A DNA stretch of 38,930 bases from DATFLS01 sp964413425 (GTDB lineage Bacteria > Fidelibacterota > JAANXI01). Where the stretch lies: the NCBI GenBank assembly GCA_964413425.1, contig CAYPST010000026.1, forward strand, positions 1-38,930, given 5' to 3'. Positions 8,598 through 16,895 of this stretch are shown piece after piece. A program made the translations under genes and the position numbers. Numbering within the stretch: position 1 is the first letter of the stretch; the number at the start of each line of letters is the position of its first letter. The notes beneath the pieces were generated by a model. The model ran no database searches. It saw nothing but the letters and a program-made list of their open reading frames with translations, and was not told the DNA's origin.

Positions 8598-10097
8598 ATG
8601 GCGTACCTGGAGAATGTCGAATCACAGCAAATCAAACTGACCGAGGCGGAATGGCCGCTGCTGGCGCTGGGGATTTTCGAGGACAAAGAACTCTCCCCGG
8701 ATCAGCAGGCACTGGATGATGCATTGAATAATATCATCACCTCTGTCTTGAGCAATGAGGATTTCCGGGGAGAGAAGGGACAGACGGAAGTCATACTGAT
8801 CGGTGATTCCAAGCCGGTCAGACGTCTGCTGTTAGTGGGATTAGGCGCACGGGATAAGTTCAGCATCGATGAGGCCCGTCAGGCGGCCGGGACAGCGGTC
8901 CGGACGGTGCAGAGCCGCCGTATCCGCGACTTCGCCGTCGAATTGTTCGGCAAGGAGGTACTGAGCGAACCAATCGCGGATCAGGCCCAGGCGGTGGCGG
9001 AAGGACTGGTGCTTGGCTCGTATCAGTTTACCGAGTATAAAACCCAGGAGAAGGACAAGCTATTTACCGCCAGGAAAGGCACCATCGTGGCGGAAGAGGA
9101 GGTGTCCGATGCCGTGAGGAAAGGCCTGATCGTTGCCGGATCGGCGGTTTTTGTCCGGGATCTGGCCCACCATCCCGGCAATATCATGACCCCCACCCGG
9201 CTGGCGGAGGAAGCGGAACAGATCGCCAAGTCAGGCGGGTTCAAGTGCCGGGTCTATAACCGGGACGAGTTCGATAAGATGGGTATGGGCGCACTCGCCG
9301 GTGTAGCCAGGGGCACGGATGAACCTCCCAAGTTTATCGTGCTGGAATATTATGGAGGTAAAAAGGGTGATACGCCTGTTGCGTTTGTCGGAAAGGGGGT
9401 CACTTTCGATACCGGCGGCATTTCTATCAAACCCTCCAAAAAGATGCACGAGATGAAATACGATATGTGCGGAGCAGGCGCCGTCCTGGGAATCATGCAC
9501 GCCGTGGCCCGGCTGAAGCCGTCCATGAATATTATCGCAGCAGTGGCCGCCACCGAGAATATGCCTGGCGGCAAGGCGTATAAACCCGGCGACATTCTGA
9601 CGGCCTATAACGGAAAAACCATCGAAGTGCTGAATACCGACGCCGAAGGCCGGCTGGCCCTGGCCGATGCCCTGGCCTTCGTCAGGAAGGAGTTCGCGCC
9701 GAAAGCCATGGTGAATTTTGCCACTTTAACAGGTGCCGCTATCGTCGCGCTCGGTCACCGTGCATCGGCCCTGATGGGGAACAGCGAGTCTGTCATTCGT
9801 CAGATACTGGACGCCGGGGAGCATACCGGCGAACGCTGCTGGCAGCTCCCGTTGTGGGACGAGTACAGCGCGGATATCAAAAGTGACGCCGCCGACGTCC
9901 AGAACATCGGAAACCAGGGCGCCGGGACCATCATCGGTGGCGCCTTCCTCAAAGAATTCGTGGACGACACCCCCTGGGCCCACCTGGATATCGCCGGGAC
10001 CGCCTGGTGGTCCGAAGACCAGCCCTACATCCCCAAAGGCGCCTCCGGCGTTGGCGTGCGCCTGATGATCCGGTGGCTGGAGATGCTGGCGGAGTAA
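8598..10097 (+). CDS. pepA: leucyl aminopeptidase (M17)
   Basis: Cytosolic M17 metallo-aminopeptidase, removing N-terminal leucine and other residues (499 aa, usual length). The C-terminal catalytic domain carries GKGVTFDTGGISIKP from about residue 264, with metal and substrate ligands Lys and Asp. The family signature NTDAEGRL is at 346-353 (metal Asp/Glu and the catalytic Arg). HLDIAGTAWW near the C-terminus is also typical. The variable N-terminal domain is complete. In E. coli PepA is also a DNA-binding factor for site-specific recombination; whether that applies here is unknown. No operon partner is visible. Confidence 0.96.
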   Translation: MAYLENVESQQIKLTEAEWPLLALGIFEDKELSPDQQALDDALNNIITSVLSNEDFRGEKGQTEVILIGDSKPVRRLLLVGLGARDKFSIDEARQAAGTAVRTVQSRRIRDFAVELFGKEVLSEPIADQAQAVAEGLVLGSYQFTEYKTQEKDKLFTARKGTIVAEEEVSDAVRKGLIVAGSAVFVRDLAHHPGNIMTPTRLAEEAEQIAKSGGFKCRVYNRDEFDKMGMGALAGVARGTDEPPKFIVLEYYGGKKGDTPVAFVGKGVTFDTGGISIKPSKKMHEMKYDMCGAGAVLGIMHAVARLKPSMNIIAAVAATENMPGGKAYKPGDILTAYNGKTIEVLNTDAEGRLALADALAFVRKEFAPKAMVNFATLTGAAIVALGHRASALMGNSESVIRQILDAGEHTGERCWQLPLWDEYSADIKSDAADVQNIGNQGAGTIIGGAFLKEFVDDTPWAHLDIAGTAWWSEDQPYIPKGASGVGVRLMIRWLEMLAE

Positions 10098-10146
10098 CGG
10101 CAAACAGCAACCACGAATTTCGCGAATTTTCACGAATTGGTTGAAA

Positions 10147-10180
10147 CGCTCCAAAGGAGAGCCTGTGGCTCAAAGGCCGC
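10147..10180 (+). repeat. 34-bp dispersed repeat, copy A
   Basis: 31 of 34 bases match the reverse complement of 29533-29566. The shared core is AAGGAGAGCCT followed by TGGCTCAAAG. Both copies lie in gene-free DNA. Confidence 0.7.
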
Positions 10181-10370
10181 AGAGGGCCGCGAAGAACGCA
10201 AAGACCGAAAAAGCCACGAAGGACCGTGAAGAACACAAAAAAAAGCACCTCTATCTTGTACGACGAATCAACGTCGGGATGGATATCATTCCTTATCTCC
10301 GGTATTATACCTGGGCTTTAGGGGCTATTTAAAAGAAGAAACTTCAAAACAAAGGCCAATGCGAAGCTCC

Positions 10371-10600
10371 TGTCATCCTGAACGGAGCGCAGTACAGCGG
10401 AGTGCTCCGAAGGAGTCCTTACGGGAAAGGATCTCCTCAGAAAGGCTCATAAGCAACCGGAAACCCTTCACACTCTTCGTCCTGAACAGCCACGCCACCC
10501 AAAGCCGTCGGCTGCGGCGAGTGTAGGAATAGCAGCAGGTGTGAAAGAGGGGGATCATTTCCCAACAGGAAGTCTCTTGCACGATTCGTTCGGGATGACA
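10371..10600. repeat. 230-bp element with TGTCATCC terminal inverted repeats
   Basis: The left end TGTCATCCTGAACGGA (10371-10386) and the reverse complement of the right end, TGTCATCCCGAACGAA (10585-10600), match at 14 of 16 positions. The interior has no gene. It could be a small non-autonomous element or two fused copies of a dispersed repeat. No target-site duplication is obvious. Confidence 0.45.
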
Positions 10601-10752
10601 AATCTCCCCAGTTCTACCGATCTTCGCCAATTCCAGCGTTCACACCGGGGGTATATCAGGGTTGAACCCGTAAATCCTTGCTGGGGATTCACGGGCTTGT
10701 TTTTACCGATCGGGAGTTTTTGTCTTGAGCGGCAACAATTCAGACGTGGCCT

Positions 10753-11394
10753 TCAGCTGCAGACCTTCGCACAATTCACGCTATCGGAAACAAGGAACCC
10801 GAAGGTGGCCAACTCGATAACAACTTCTGCCACAAATGCAGCCCCATCCGTTGCCAGAGCCGCCACAATCGTTGCCATAGCTGTGGCCCCATACAGTGCC
10901 GCGTAGTACCAGGTCAAGCTGCCCAGAAATGCAGAGAGTACGGCTCCCAGGCATTGTCCGGACCAAATCGTCTTCAGGATGTCGAAGACCCCCCAGGCTA
11001 AATCCGATTTTGACGCTTTTTCGGCGGCCATTTTTGCAATGGTGGTTTCCAGTTTGGAAAGTACGGGTTCAGCAGCCTCCGCCACGGCTTCAGCGGCTCC
11101 CCTGTTTAAACCGGAGCGTAGTCCCACCCCGCCAACGGCCAGACAGATCGCATCAAAAACGACGTAGCCTATCCACAGTTCACAATCTGAAATCGCAACG
11201 GCAGCCTCGAAATCACTATGTGCGTCCTCAAATCCGGGGGGATTCGTCCAGTCTACCATGCCGCCGTCTGTTTTTTTTATCAGCTCCTCGAGTGTGAGAG
11301 CCTGCAGTTTTTCATCATCCGGGAACTCACTTTTATAGTTCTCCCACTGTTCCTGCGTGAGAGTCTTGTGCTTCGTAATAGTGAGACGTTGCAT
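10753..11394 (-). CDS. unknown Ala/Gly-rich helical protein, possible secreted or membrane peptide precursor
   Basis: I do not recognise this 213-aa protein. The start has a good AGGAGAT ribosome site 8 nt upstream. Residues 1-50 are charged and end in LTLEELIKKTDGG, which resembles a double-glycine leader but with the spacing off by one residue. After that come long hydrophobic, Ala/Gly-rich stretches (about 65-90, 145-180 and 180-205) that could be membrane helices. The C-terminus carries the cysteine pair NCAKVC. There is no transporter or modification gene beside it. It could be a bacteriocin-like or pore-forming peptide precursor or a small membrane protein; the coding call is good, the role is not known. 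Confidence 0.6.
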   Translation of the reverse strand: MQRLTITKHKTLTQEQWENYKSEFPDDEKLQALTLEELIKKTDGGMVDWTNPPGFEDAHSDFEAAVAISDCELWIGYVVFDAICLAVGGVGLRSGLNRGAAEAVAEAAEPVLSKLETTIAKMAAEKASKSDLAWGVFDILKTIWSGQCLGAVLSAFLGSLTWYYAALYGATAMATIVAALATDGAAFVAEVVIELATFGFLVSDSVNCAKVCS

Positions 11395-11848
11395 ATTAGT
11401 AATCTCCTGGTTGGTGTTTATTGTGCAAACTAAAGTAGAGTTGGAAATGGTAAGGGCTGTTTCGGAATTTTCTATCCGTTCATTGGTGCGCCTCCTTGTC
11501 GTTTGCTACCCAAGTGCCGACTTACTATTACTATCCATTACAACGTTGTAACACGGAAATTCGCGTGCGTATTAAAAGAGTTTTTCTCTTTGTCTCCCAT
11601 TTCTGTCTTCACATACTGCCTATAAAATTCAACCCGAAGATTCAGTCCGGAGGTAAAAAAAAATACCACGAACTACCCTGAGAGAGGGTCTCTTTGGGAA
11701 TATTAGGGCATCGGGTTTGGTATTCTTGCGTATGTTATATAAAACCCGGTAAAACCACAATCATTAATTGTAAGAAAAAAGGTCATCTATTCATTGGACG
11801 GCCGCTCGGGAGGAGCTGGAGCGATTGTTGGAAATCCATGGGGTGGAA

Positions 11849-11876
11849 CGGGCGTGAATGCCCGCTCTGTTTTTTG
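11849..11876 (+). terminator. terminator-like hairpin
   Basis: CGGGC (11849-11853), 6-nt loop GTGAAT, GCCCG (11860-11864), then CTCTG and TTTTTT from 11870-11875. The stem is short but GC-rich and followed by two T runs. No obvious gene ends upstream on the plus strand, so it may terminate an RNA from the preceding non-coding DNA. Confidence 0.45.
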
Positions 11877-11886
11877 TATTTTTTAA

Positions 11887-11902
11887 CCCAGCCGTAAACG
11901 GC
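11887..11902 (+). repeat. 16-bp direct repeat, left copy, flanking the island
   Basis: CCCAGCCGTAAACGGC, identical to 19623-19638. It contains the hairpin AGCCG-TAAA-CGGCT. The two copies bracket the methyltransferase remnant, the helicase fragment and the three-gene operon. Confidence 0.6.
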
Positions 11903-11942
11903 TAGGCCAGACGGGGCAAAGAAGGTCAGTCAATATTATTAG

Positions 11943-11962
11943 CCCCACTCTTCAGGGTGGGG
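11943..11962. repeat. 8-bp hairpin resembling an IS200/IS605-type end
   Basis: CCCCACTC, loop TTCA, GGGTGGGG, preceded by TTATTAG. Such subterminal hairpins occur at the ends of single-strand transposons of the IS200/IS605 type, but no transposase gene or second end is seen here. The assignment is a guess from shape. Confidence 0.35.
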
Positions 11963-12304
11963 ATCTGGAAGCTATAAAGAACTAACACATCTCTCCCAGC
12001 GGCACTTCACGCACCGTTCACAGCGCTCCCAAAAAAAATCCAGTAAATTGACCGTTTTGTAATATTTATCTGTCCACCTTAAAAGGTAGAGAGAAATACT
12101 TCAGGACTCGTATTGTTGAATATTATATCCATAAACCATCAGTTCGGATCTTAACCGGTTAATTGTACCGGGAGATTCGAGCAAACATTATTTGATTGTT
12201 ATTTTCTAGTTATTTCCGAATTTTAGAAGAAACTTACTTGGGTTCTGCCTGGTTAAGCGTGTACATTCTGTGGTAGAATCACAAAATCATGTTAGTTATA
12301 GTAA

Positions 12305-12406
12305 TTGGAACACAAAATTGATGCATTAGTCGCTGAATTGTTCGGTATTAATGCCAGAAATCTTGAAGCGATTAGAAAGGAGCTGAATTATTTGGAGGAA
12401 CTATGA
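12305..12406 (+). pseudogene. C-terminal remnant of a probable DNA methyltransferase
   Basis: A 33-codon open frame opening right after a stop (TAA 12302-12304) and ending at TGA 12406. It reads LEHKIDALVAELFGINARN, then LEAIRKELNYLEEL. The pattern 'KID-LV-ELFGI/YGL' followed by a short acidic helix is how many type IIG/Eco57I-like and BREX-type N6-adenine methyltransferases end. No start, ribosome site or catalytic motif is present, so only the tail of a gene seems to survive. The stop lies 55 nt before the orphan SNF2 N-terminus, the spacing expected for consecutive operon genes. The family call rests on about 20 residues and needs a profile search. Confidence 0.4.
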
Positions 12407-12427
12407 GCCTTGCCACATAACGTCAGT

Positions 12428-12455
12428 TTGAATAAGCCGAACGAATAATTAAATA
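12428..12455 (+). promoter_or_regulatory. possible promoter for the defence-like operon
   Basis: TTGAAT (12428-12433), 16 bp, TAAATA (12450-12455), 7 bp before the ATG of the helicase fragment. It is the best sigma70-like match upstream of the PHP-ATPase gene. The very short leader makes it uncertain. Confidence 0.3.
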
Positions 12456-12461
12456 TTTATC

Positions 12462-12653
12462 ATGCATTTTCAAGAAAACGACACCGTAATATCTCAGAAC
12501 CAGCACCTTCACCCCTACGGCAAAGCCCGCATCCTCCAGATTAAAAATGGCAAGGCCAAGGTAGAGTGTGTCCCGCACGTGTTCAGCCGTCCCCTACTGT
12601 ATGCGCATATCAAGTTCCTGAATATTAACAATAATTTTTTAATTCATATGTAA
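12462..12653 (+). pseudogene. orphan copy of the N-terminus of the SNF2 helicase
   Basis: A 63-codon open frame whose first 54 residues match the start of the helicase gene at 16896 in 45 positions (83%). At DNA level I count 34 differences in 162 bases (79%), most of them silent. Similarity stops sharply after KFLN, and the last residues (NINNNFLIHM) are unrelated. This is the small beta-rich N-terminal module of the helicase (motif NDT-ISQN, then YGKARILQIKNGKAKVE) without any ATPase. It looks like the stump of a second, diverged helicase gene whose remainder was lost or replaced by the PHP-ATPase gene 18 nt downstream. It may still be translated as a small protein, since the frame is intact. 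Confidence 0.75.
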
Positions 12654-12671
12654 AAGAGTATCTTTATAGCT

Positions 12672-15668
12672 ATGATGGAAGAACAGAAAACATACGGAGC
12701 TCAATGGTATCGTTGTGATCTGCATGTACATACACCCTTCGACAAAGGGAAAAGCTTTCCGGTAGATCTCAGGGGCGTGATTGACGCTTTTAAAAAAGAG
12801 GATGATCCCCGGTTGCGGGAAGTGGCGCAATCATTTATCGAAGCCTGTGATAAAGCGGATGGTAAAGAAGGGCTGGATCTGATTGCGATAACTGATCATA
12901 ATAGTATCGAGGGATACAAGACCCTGAAACCGTTCTTTGATGAAATTATTCAAGAGAAAAAGAAAAAAGGGCAACATTACACAGCCATCTTGCCTGGAGT
13001 TGAACTATCCGTTGGAAGTGAACGTAATGTACATTTCCTGATTATTTTCTCTCAAAAAACCGAAGCTCGAAATATTGAAGGCGTTATTAGTTATATATTC
13101 GGCAGCCGGGAGCCGTTTGATGAAGATGGCAGACCTCAGCCAACAGGCAAGTCTATTTCCGAATTCTTATCTGCTCTTTCCGAATGGTGCCATCCACCAA
13201 CAGGTGACCGGGATATTTCGTATCTGGTCATACCTGCGCATTCCGCTTCAAGTCAGGGAGTTGCTAAAGAAACAGGCTCTTATCAAGAATATTGGAGAAG
13301 TGATCTCTGGGAAGAAACGCAGGGTAAATTACGGGAATTAGCGATTAACCGGAAAGAGTGGCACGGTTTTCAGACCAAACGACCGTTCGAAAGACTGCCC
13401 GAAGCGTTTCAAGAGAACATCTGCAGGTGGTACGCTGCCAGGAGAGGATGGGACTGGGATAGTATGGAAAAAGAGCGAAAGGATGAAATACGGAAGAATA
13501 AACACTGGCCTTTGTTAGAGGCATCCGATCCGAACGATTTTGAAGGTATTGGCACCCGGTTTTCCTGGCTTAAACTTGAGAACCGCGATCTCGAAGGTAT
13601 TCGTTTAGCCTTGTTAGATCCCGAATCACGATTACGGCGTATGAATGAGGGGCATCCCAGAAGCGACTACCCCCTCATAAAGAGGATACAACTTCAGAAC
13701 ACCGACTTTTTTGAAGATGTTGAAGTATGTTTTAATCCGTCACTGAATACGTTAATTGGTGGACGCGGATCGGGGAAATCCTCGATTCTGGAAACGATTC
13801 GTCACCTGGCGGGGAAAGACAGGAAAAGCGATTTTATCATAAAAGATGACAATTCCACATCAGAAGAAGAAATATATGCTCAAGTAGCCAGTATGTTGCA
13901 AGACAAAGAGGAAAGAGACCTCGGAGAGACTCCCGGAATTTTTTTGAACGATTCAGTCTTCACGGTTGATGTTGTCTCGAATGGCATTACCTACAGAATG
14001 AAAAAAAGCAGAACGGAGCAATCCTTCCACAAGATTGATGAGGATGCGGAAACTCAACCTATTCCGTTCGAAGATGTTAAAAGCATCCTTGATCCGACCA
14101 TTCTGTCACAGCAGCAAATTGCGTCGATAGCAAAAGACCCGGCTGCACAGCGCAGGGAGATTGATTTGCTCATCGATGCTGACAAACGTGAGAAATTCCA
14201 AGAACAGAAACGAGATATTATTCGACAGATAAAGACACTGCAAAATAAGAGAGACCGATTAATTGAAGAGCAGTCTTCACTCCCGTCAAAACGAACTGAT
14301 TTGATAAAAACAAAGGAAGATATTGCTTATTTAGAACAGGAGGGTAATACGCAGATTCTGGAGAATTACCAGCAATTACAAAAAGAACAGGAGTGGTTAG
14401 AAAATAATTTTACAGTAATAGACGACATCATTGAACTGTTGACTGACACTCTTGAAGATATAACATCAACGAAAACAAGGTTGACTGAACCGGAGGAAAA
14501 TGCCTCTGGCGTATTACTGAAAATATCAGAAAAAATTCATGGCAATTTTGAAGAACTTACAAATGAAATTGATGAATTGATTACAAAATGGAATGGATTC
14601 AAAAAAGAAATAACTAATTTGAAGGACGAAAATTGGGAGCCACAAAAGGAGGTAATAGAGGAGACCTATAAGGATTTACTACAGGAACTTGAAGATAAAG
14701 GGATTCCGTTTGACAAACATGAGAAAATGGTGCAAAGACGTGCACTGCTGAAAAAAGAAGTAAATCGTTTGGAGAATCTGACGGATGAGATTAAGCAAAC
14801 GGACGATGAAATAAAGGAACAGAGGAAAAAGCTGATTGAACTTCATAATGAGAGGATCGAAGACCGAAAAAGCATTGCACAATATCTGGCAAAGGAAGAC
14901 GCTGACATACGGTTCTCAGTTATTCCCTTTAACGATAGAAAAAGTTTAGAAATGAAATGGGAAGGTTGGTTCAGAGGCACAAGAATCCGTGAAAGTGATT
15001 GGAAAACGCTGGTGGATTTCTGTTTTCAATCTGAAGAAGATGTCGAAAAACGACTCCATACGTTATTCCAACAGATTAAATCGGATATTGAGCTCTCTCA
15101 GCAAAAAAAGGATCGAATATCTCCTGAGGAATCTGAAGTCGCCGACCTCCTGTCAAAACATGGTCTTGATTCTTTAACTGGATATTATTTTAGCGCTCTC
15201 GAAACTCCCGAACAGTTTCGAATTGATGAGATGGAATATTTTTTACCCGAAGATGAAGTGAAGACACAGGTCAGGACACCCGGAGGCGAATTTAAACCTA
15301 TAAGCCAGGGTTCCATTGGTCAGAAGAGCACTGCTATACTTAGTCTTTTGCTTTCTGCAGGAGATCAACCGCTGATTATTGACCAGCCCGAGAACGATTT
15401 GGACAACCAATATATTTATGATGTGGTGGTCGATTTGCTCAGAAAGAAAAAGTTTCAACGGCAAATTATCATTGCAACCCATAATGCGAATATCCCTGTA
15501 AACGGAGATGCCGAGCAGATTATTACCCTGGAGGTCAATGACAAACAAATGGGAGAAGTCGGTGGAATGGGAAGCATTGATAAAGATGAAATTAAAGAGA
15601 AAGTAAGTTTGATTATGGAAGGGAGTCAGGAAGCGTTCCGTCTGAGGAAAGAGCGGTACGGATACTAA
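12672..15668 (+). CDS. TrlF-like PHP-domain/SMC-type ATPase, candidate defence protein
   Basis: A 998-aa protein joining a PHP phosphoesterase domain to an SMC/RecF-like ABC ATPase. N-terminal PHP motifs are DLHVHTPFD (His18, His20), AITDHNSIEGY, PGVELSV and VIPAHSAS, a likely metal-dependent nuclease or phosphoesterase site. The Walker A is GGRGSGKSS (363-371). Residues about 500-800 form long charged coiled coils. The ABC signature-like SQGSIGQKS (about 878-886), Walker B LIIDQPENDLD (Asp904) and the H-loop ATHNAN (His937) complete the ATPase. This order matches proteins named TrlF and the PHP-ATPase 'Ppl' type reported among antiphage genes, recalled rather than searched. The stop overlaps the next start (TAATG), so the two are translationally coupled. 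The start is ATG 12672, or the next codon. Confidence 0.88.
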   Translation: MMEEQKTYGAQWYRCDLHVHTPFDKGKSFPVDLRGVIDAFKKEDDPRLREVAQSFIEACDKADGKEGLDLIAITDHNSIEGYKTLKPFFDEIIQEKKKKGQHYTAILPGVELSVGSERNVHFLIIFSQKTEARNIEGVISYIFGSREPFDEDGRPQPTGKSISEFLSALSEWCHPPTGDRDISYLVIPAHSASSQGVAKETGSYQEYWRSDLWEETQGKLRELAINRKEWHGFQTKRPFERLPEAFQENICRWYAARRGWDWDSMEKERKDEIRKNKHWPLLEASDPNDFEGIGTRFSWLKLENRDLEGIRLALLDPESRLRRMNEGHPRSDYPLIKRIQLQNTDFFEDVEVCFNPSLNTLIGGRGSGKSSILETIRHLAGKDRKSDFIIKDDNSTSEEEIYAQVASMLQDKEERDLGETPGIFLNDSVFTVDVVSNGITYRMKKSRTEQSFHKIDEDAETQPIPFEDVKSILDPTILSQQQIASIAKDPAAQRREIDLLIDADKREKFQEQKRDIIRQIKTLQNKRDRLIEEQSSLPSKRTDLIKTKEDIAYLEQEGNTQILENYQQLQKEQEWLENNFTVIDDIIELLTDTLEDITSTKTRLTEPEENASGVLLKISEKIHGNFEELTNEIDELITKWNGFKKEITNLKDENWEPQKEVIEETYKDLLQELEDKGIPFDKHEKMVQRRALLKKEVNRLENLTDEIKQTDDEIKEQRKKLIELHNERIEDRKSIAQYLAKEDADIRFSVIPFNDRKSLEMKWEGWFRGTRIRESDWKTLVDFCFQSEEDVEKRLHTLFQQIKSDIELSQQKKDRISPEESEVADLLSKHGLDSLTGYYFSALETPEQFRIDEMEYFLPEDEVKTQVRTPGGEFKPISQGSIGQKSTAILSLLLSAGDQPLIIDQPENDLDNQYIYDVVVDLLRKKKFQRQIIIATHNANIPVNGDAEQIITLEVNDKQMGEVGGMGSIDKDEIKEKVSLIMEGSQEAFRLRKERYGY

Positions 15669-16888
15669 TGGTTGAAACTATTGAAGAATTATTGGAACAA
15701 TTGGAAGTGGGCGAAGACTCTTATCATGAATTCAAAGAGTTAGAAATCCGTGGTACCAGAGTGAGATCGCCAAATACCGAAAGCATGGCTGGAGAGATTA
15801 CAGCTTTCGCTAATGCGGAGGGAGGAAAGATCTGGCTGGGAGTGGATGATGATGGAATTGTTCAAGGAATATCAAAAGATGATCTGGATCTTGTAGAAGA
15901 ATGGATTTTGAATATCGCTTCAAATAATTGTGAGCCTCCCGCCCGTTTAACGCTGCGGAAAAAACTGTTACCGAATCCCGCAGAAGATGAAGTACCGGTC
16001 ATGTTTGCCGAGATTAAACCAAGTCCTTATGTTCACCAGACCTCTGGCGGACGTTGGTATATCAGAGACGGATCAAAAAAACGAGATTTGTCCGGACCGG
16101 AGTTGGCCCGGTTATTCCAGCAACGGGGAAAGAGTTTTGTATATGATGAAATGGTGGTTTCAGATTCTGATATAGAAGATATTAATGTGAAAAAATTGAA
16201 GAGAGTCTATGATAATGAATTTTCCATATCCATAGAAGATTTTATGAGAAATGTTCGGATTCTGAGCGAAGACGAGGAAGGGAACCTGAGACCGACTATC
16301 GCAGGATTATTAGTATTCGGAGAAGAACCACAGGAGTTTTTACAATCCAGTTTTATTGAAGCAGCTGTGTATCGGGGGAAAAAACAGGATTCCGATGACC
16401 TTGTAACAAGCCAGAAGATTGTGGGTACCATTGACAAACAGATTGACGAAGCAGTAGAATTCGTTGACAGATTCATGTTAAAACCGGCTAAAAAGGATGT
16501 GGGGCGCAAAGATTTTCCTCAGTACAATTTATCGGCTGTACATGAAGCAATAGTAAATGCAGTAGCACACAGAGATTATTCCATTTCAGGTTCTAAAATC
16601 CGCCTTTTCTTATTTAATAATCGTCTAGAACTGTATAGCCCCGGAGATTTGCCAAATACTATTACACTGGAGTCACTTCCTTACAGGCAGTTTACAAGAA
16701 ATCAATTGTTAGTATCCTTCTTATCAAAAATTAAGAGTGAAAAAACCGGAAGGTATTATATCGAAGAAAGAGGGGAGGGTGTGAAAAGGATTCTTACACT
16801 GAGTGAAGAGCATTCCGGCAGGAAACCGGAATACCAATTGCTTGAAAATGAATTGTTGTTAACTATTTGGGCTAAAGAAGAACAATAG
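15668..16888 (+). CDS. AlbA_2 (Schlafen-like) domain protein with C-terminal GHKL-type ATP-binding domain
   Basis: A 406-aa protein. Residues about 10-135 form an AlbA_2 (divergent AAA_4/Schlafen core) domain: EDSYHEFKELEI, GEITAFANAEGGKIWLGVDDDG and GGRWYIRDGSKKRDLS. The C-terminal part has HEAIVNAVAHRDYS (His292, Asn297) and LYSPGDLPNTIT, the N-box and G-box of the HATPase_c_4 ATP-binding domain common in these 'RecG-like' regulators. Family members are often annotated as transcriptional regulators or helicase-like proteins. Several AlbA_2/Schlafen proteins act as nucleic-acid nucleases or sensors. Wedged between a PHP-SMC ATPase (1-nt overlap) and a helicase (7-nt gap), it is most likely a subunit or regulator of the same system. 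The exact activity is not known. Confidence 0.88.
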   Translation: MVETIEELLEQLEVGEDSYHEFKELEIRGTRVRSPNTESMAGEITAFANAEGGKIWLGVDDDGIVQGISKDDLDLVEEWILNIASNNCEPPARLTLRKKLLPNPAEDEVPVMFAEIKPSPYVHQTSGGRWYIRDGSKKRDLSGPELARLFQQRGKSFVYDEMVVSDSDIEDINVKKLKRVYDNEFSISIEDFMRNVRILSEDEEGNLRPTIAGLLVFGEEPQEFLQSSFIEAAVYRGKKQDSDDLVTSQKIVGTIDKQIDEAVEFVDRFMLKPAKKDVGRKDFPQYNLSAVHEAIVNAVAHRDYSISGSKIRLFLFNNRLELYSPGDLPNTITLESLPYRQFTRNQLLVSFLSKIKSEKTGRYYIEERGEGVKRILTLSEEHSGRKPEYQLLENELLLTIWAKEEQ

Positions 16889-16895
16889 AGAAACT

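Larger units (their letters stand above)
10098..10752. other. intergenic region of composite repeats
   Basis: These 655 bases show no credible gene. In order: a CACGAATT-type block (about 10111-10140), a 34-bp repeat shared inverted with 29533-29566, and a purine-rich stretch with GCGAAGAACGCAAAGACCG phrases. Then comes an imperfect inverted-repeat pair, TGTCATCCTGAACG at 10371 and CGTTCGGGATGACA at 10587. Last is a hairpin at about 10669-10699 (CCCGTAAATCC/GGATTCACGGG, one mismatch), followed on the plus strand by CTTGTTTTTA. Confidence 0.55.
11395..12304. other. AT-rich non-coding stretch at left edge of accessory island
   Basis: About 900 bases without a supportable gene. They contain a cluster of three hairpins (11849-11962, listed separately). 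The rest is AT-rich, with no ribosome site before any open frame longer than about 60 codons. The base composition differs visibly from the flanking housekeeping genes. Confidence 0.5.
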
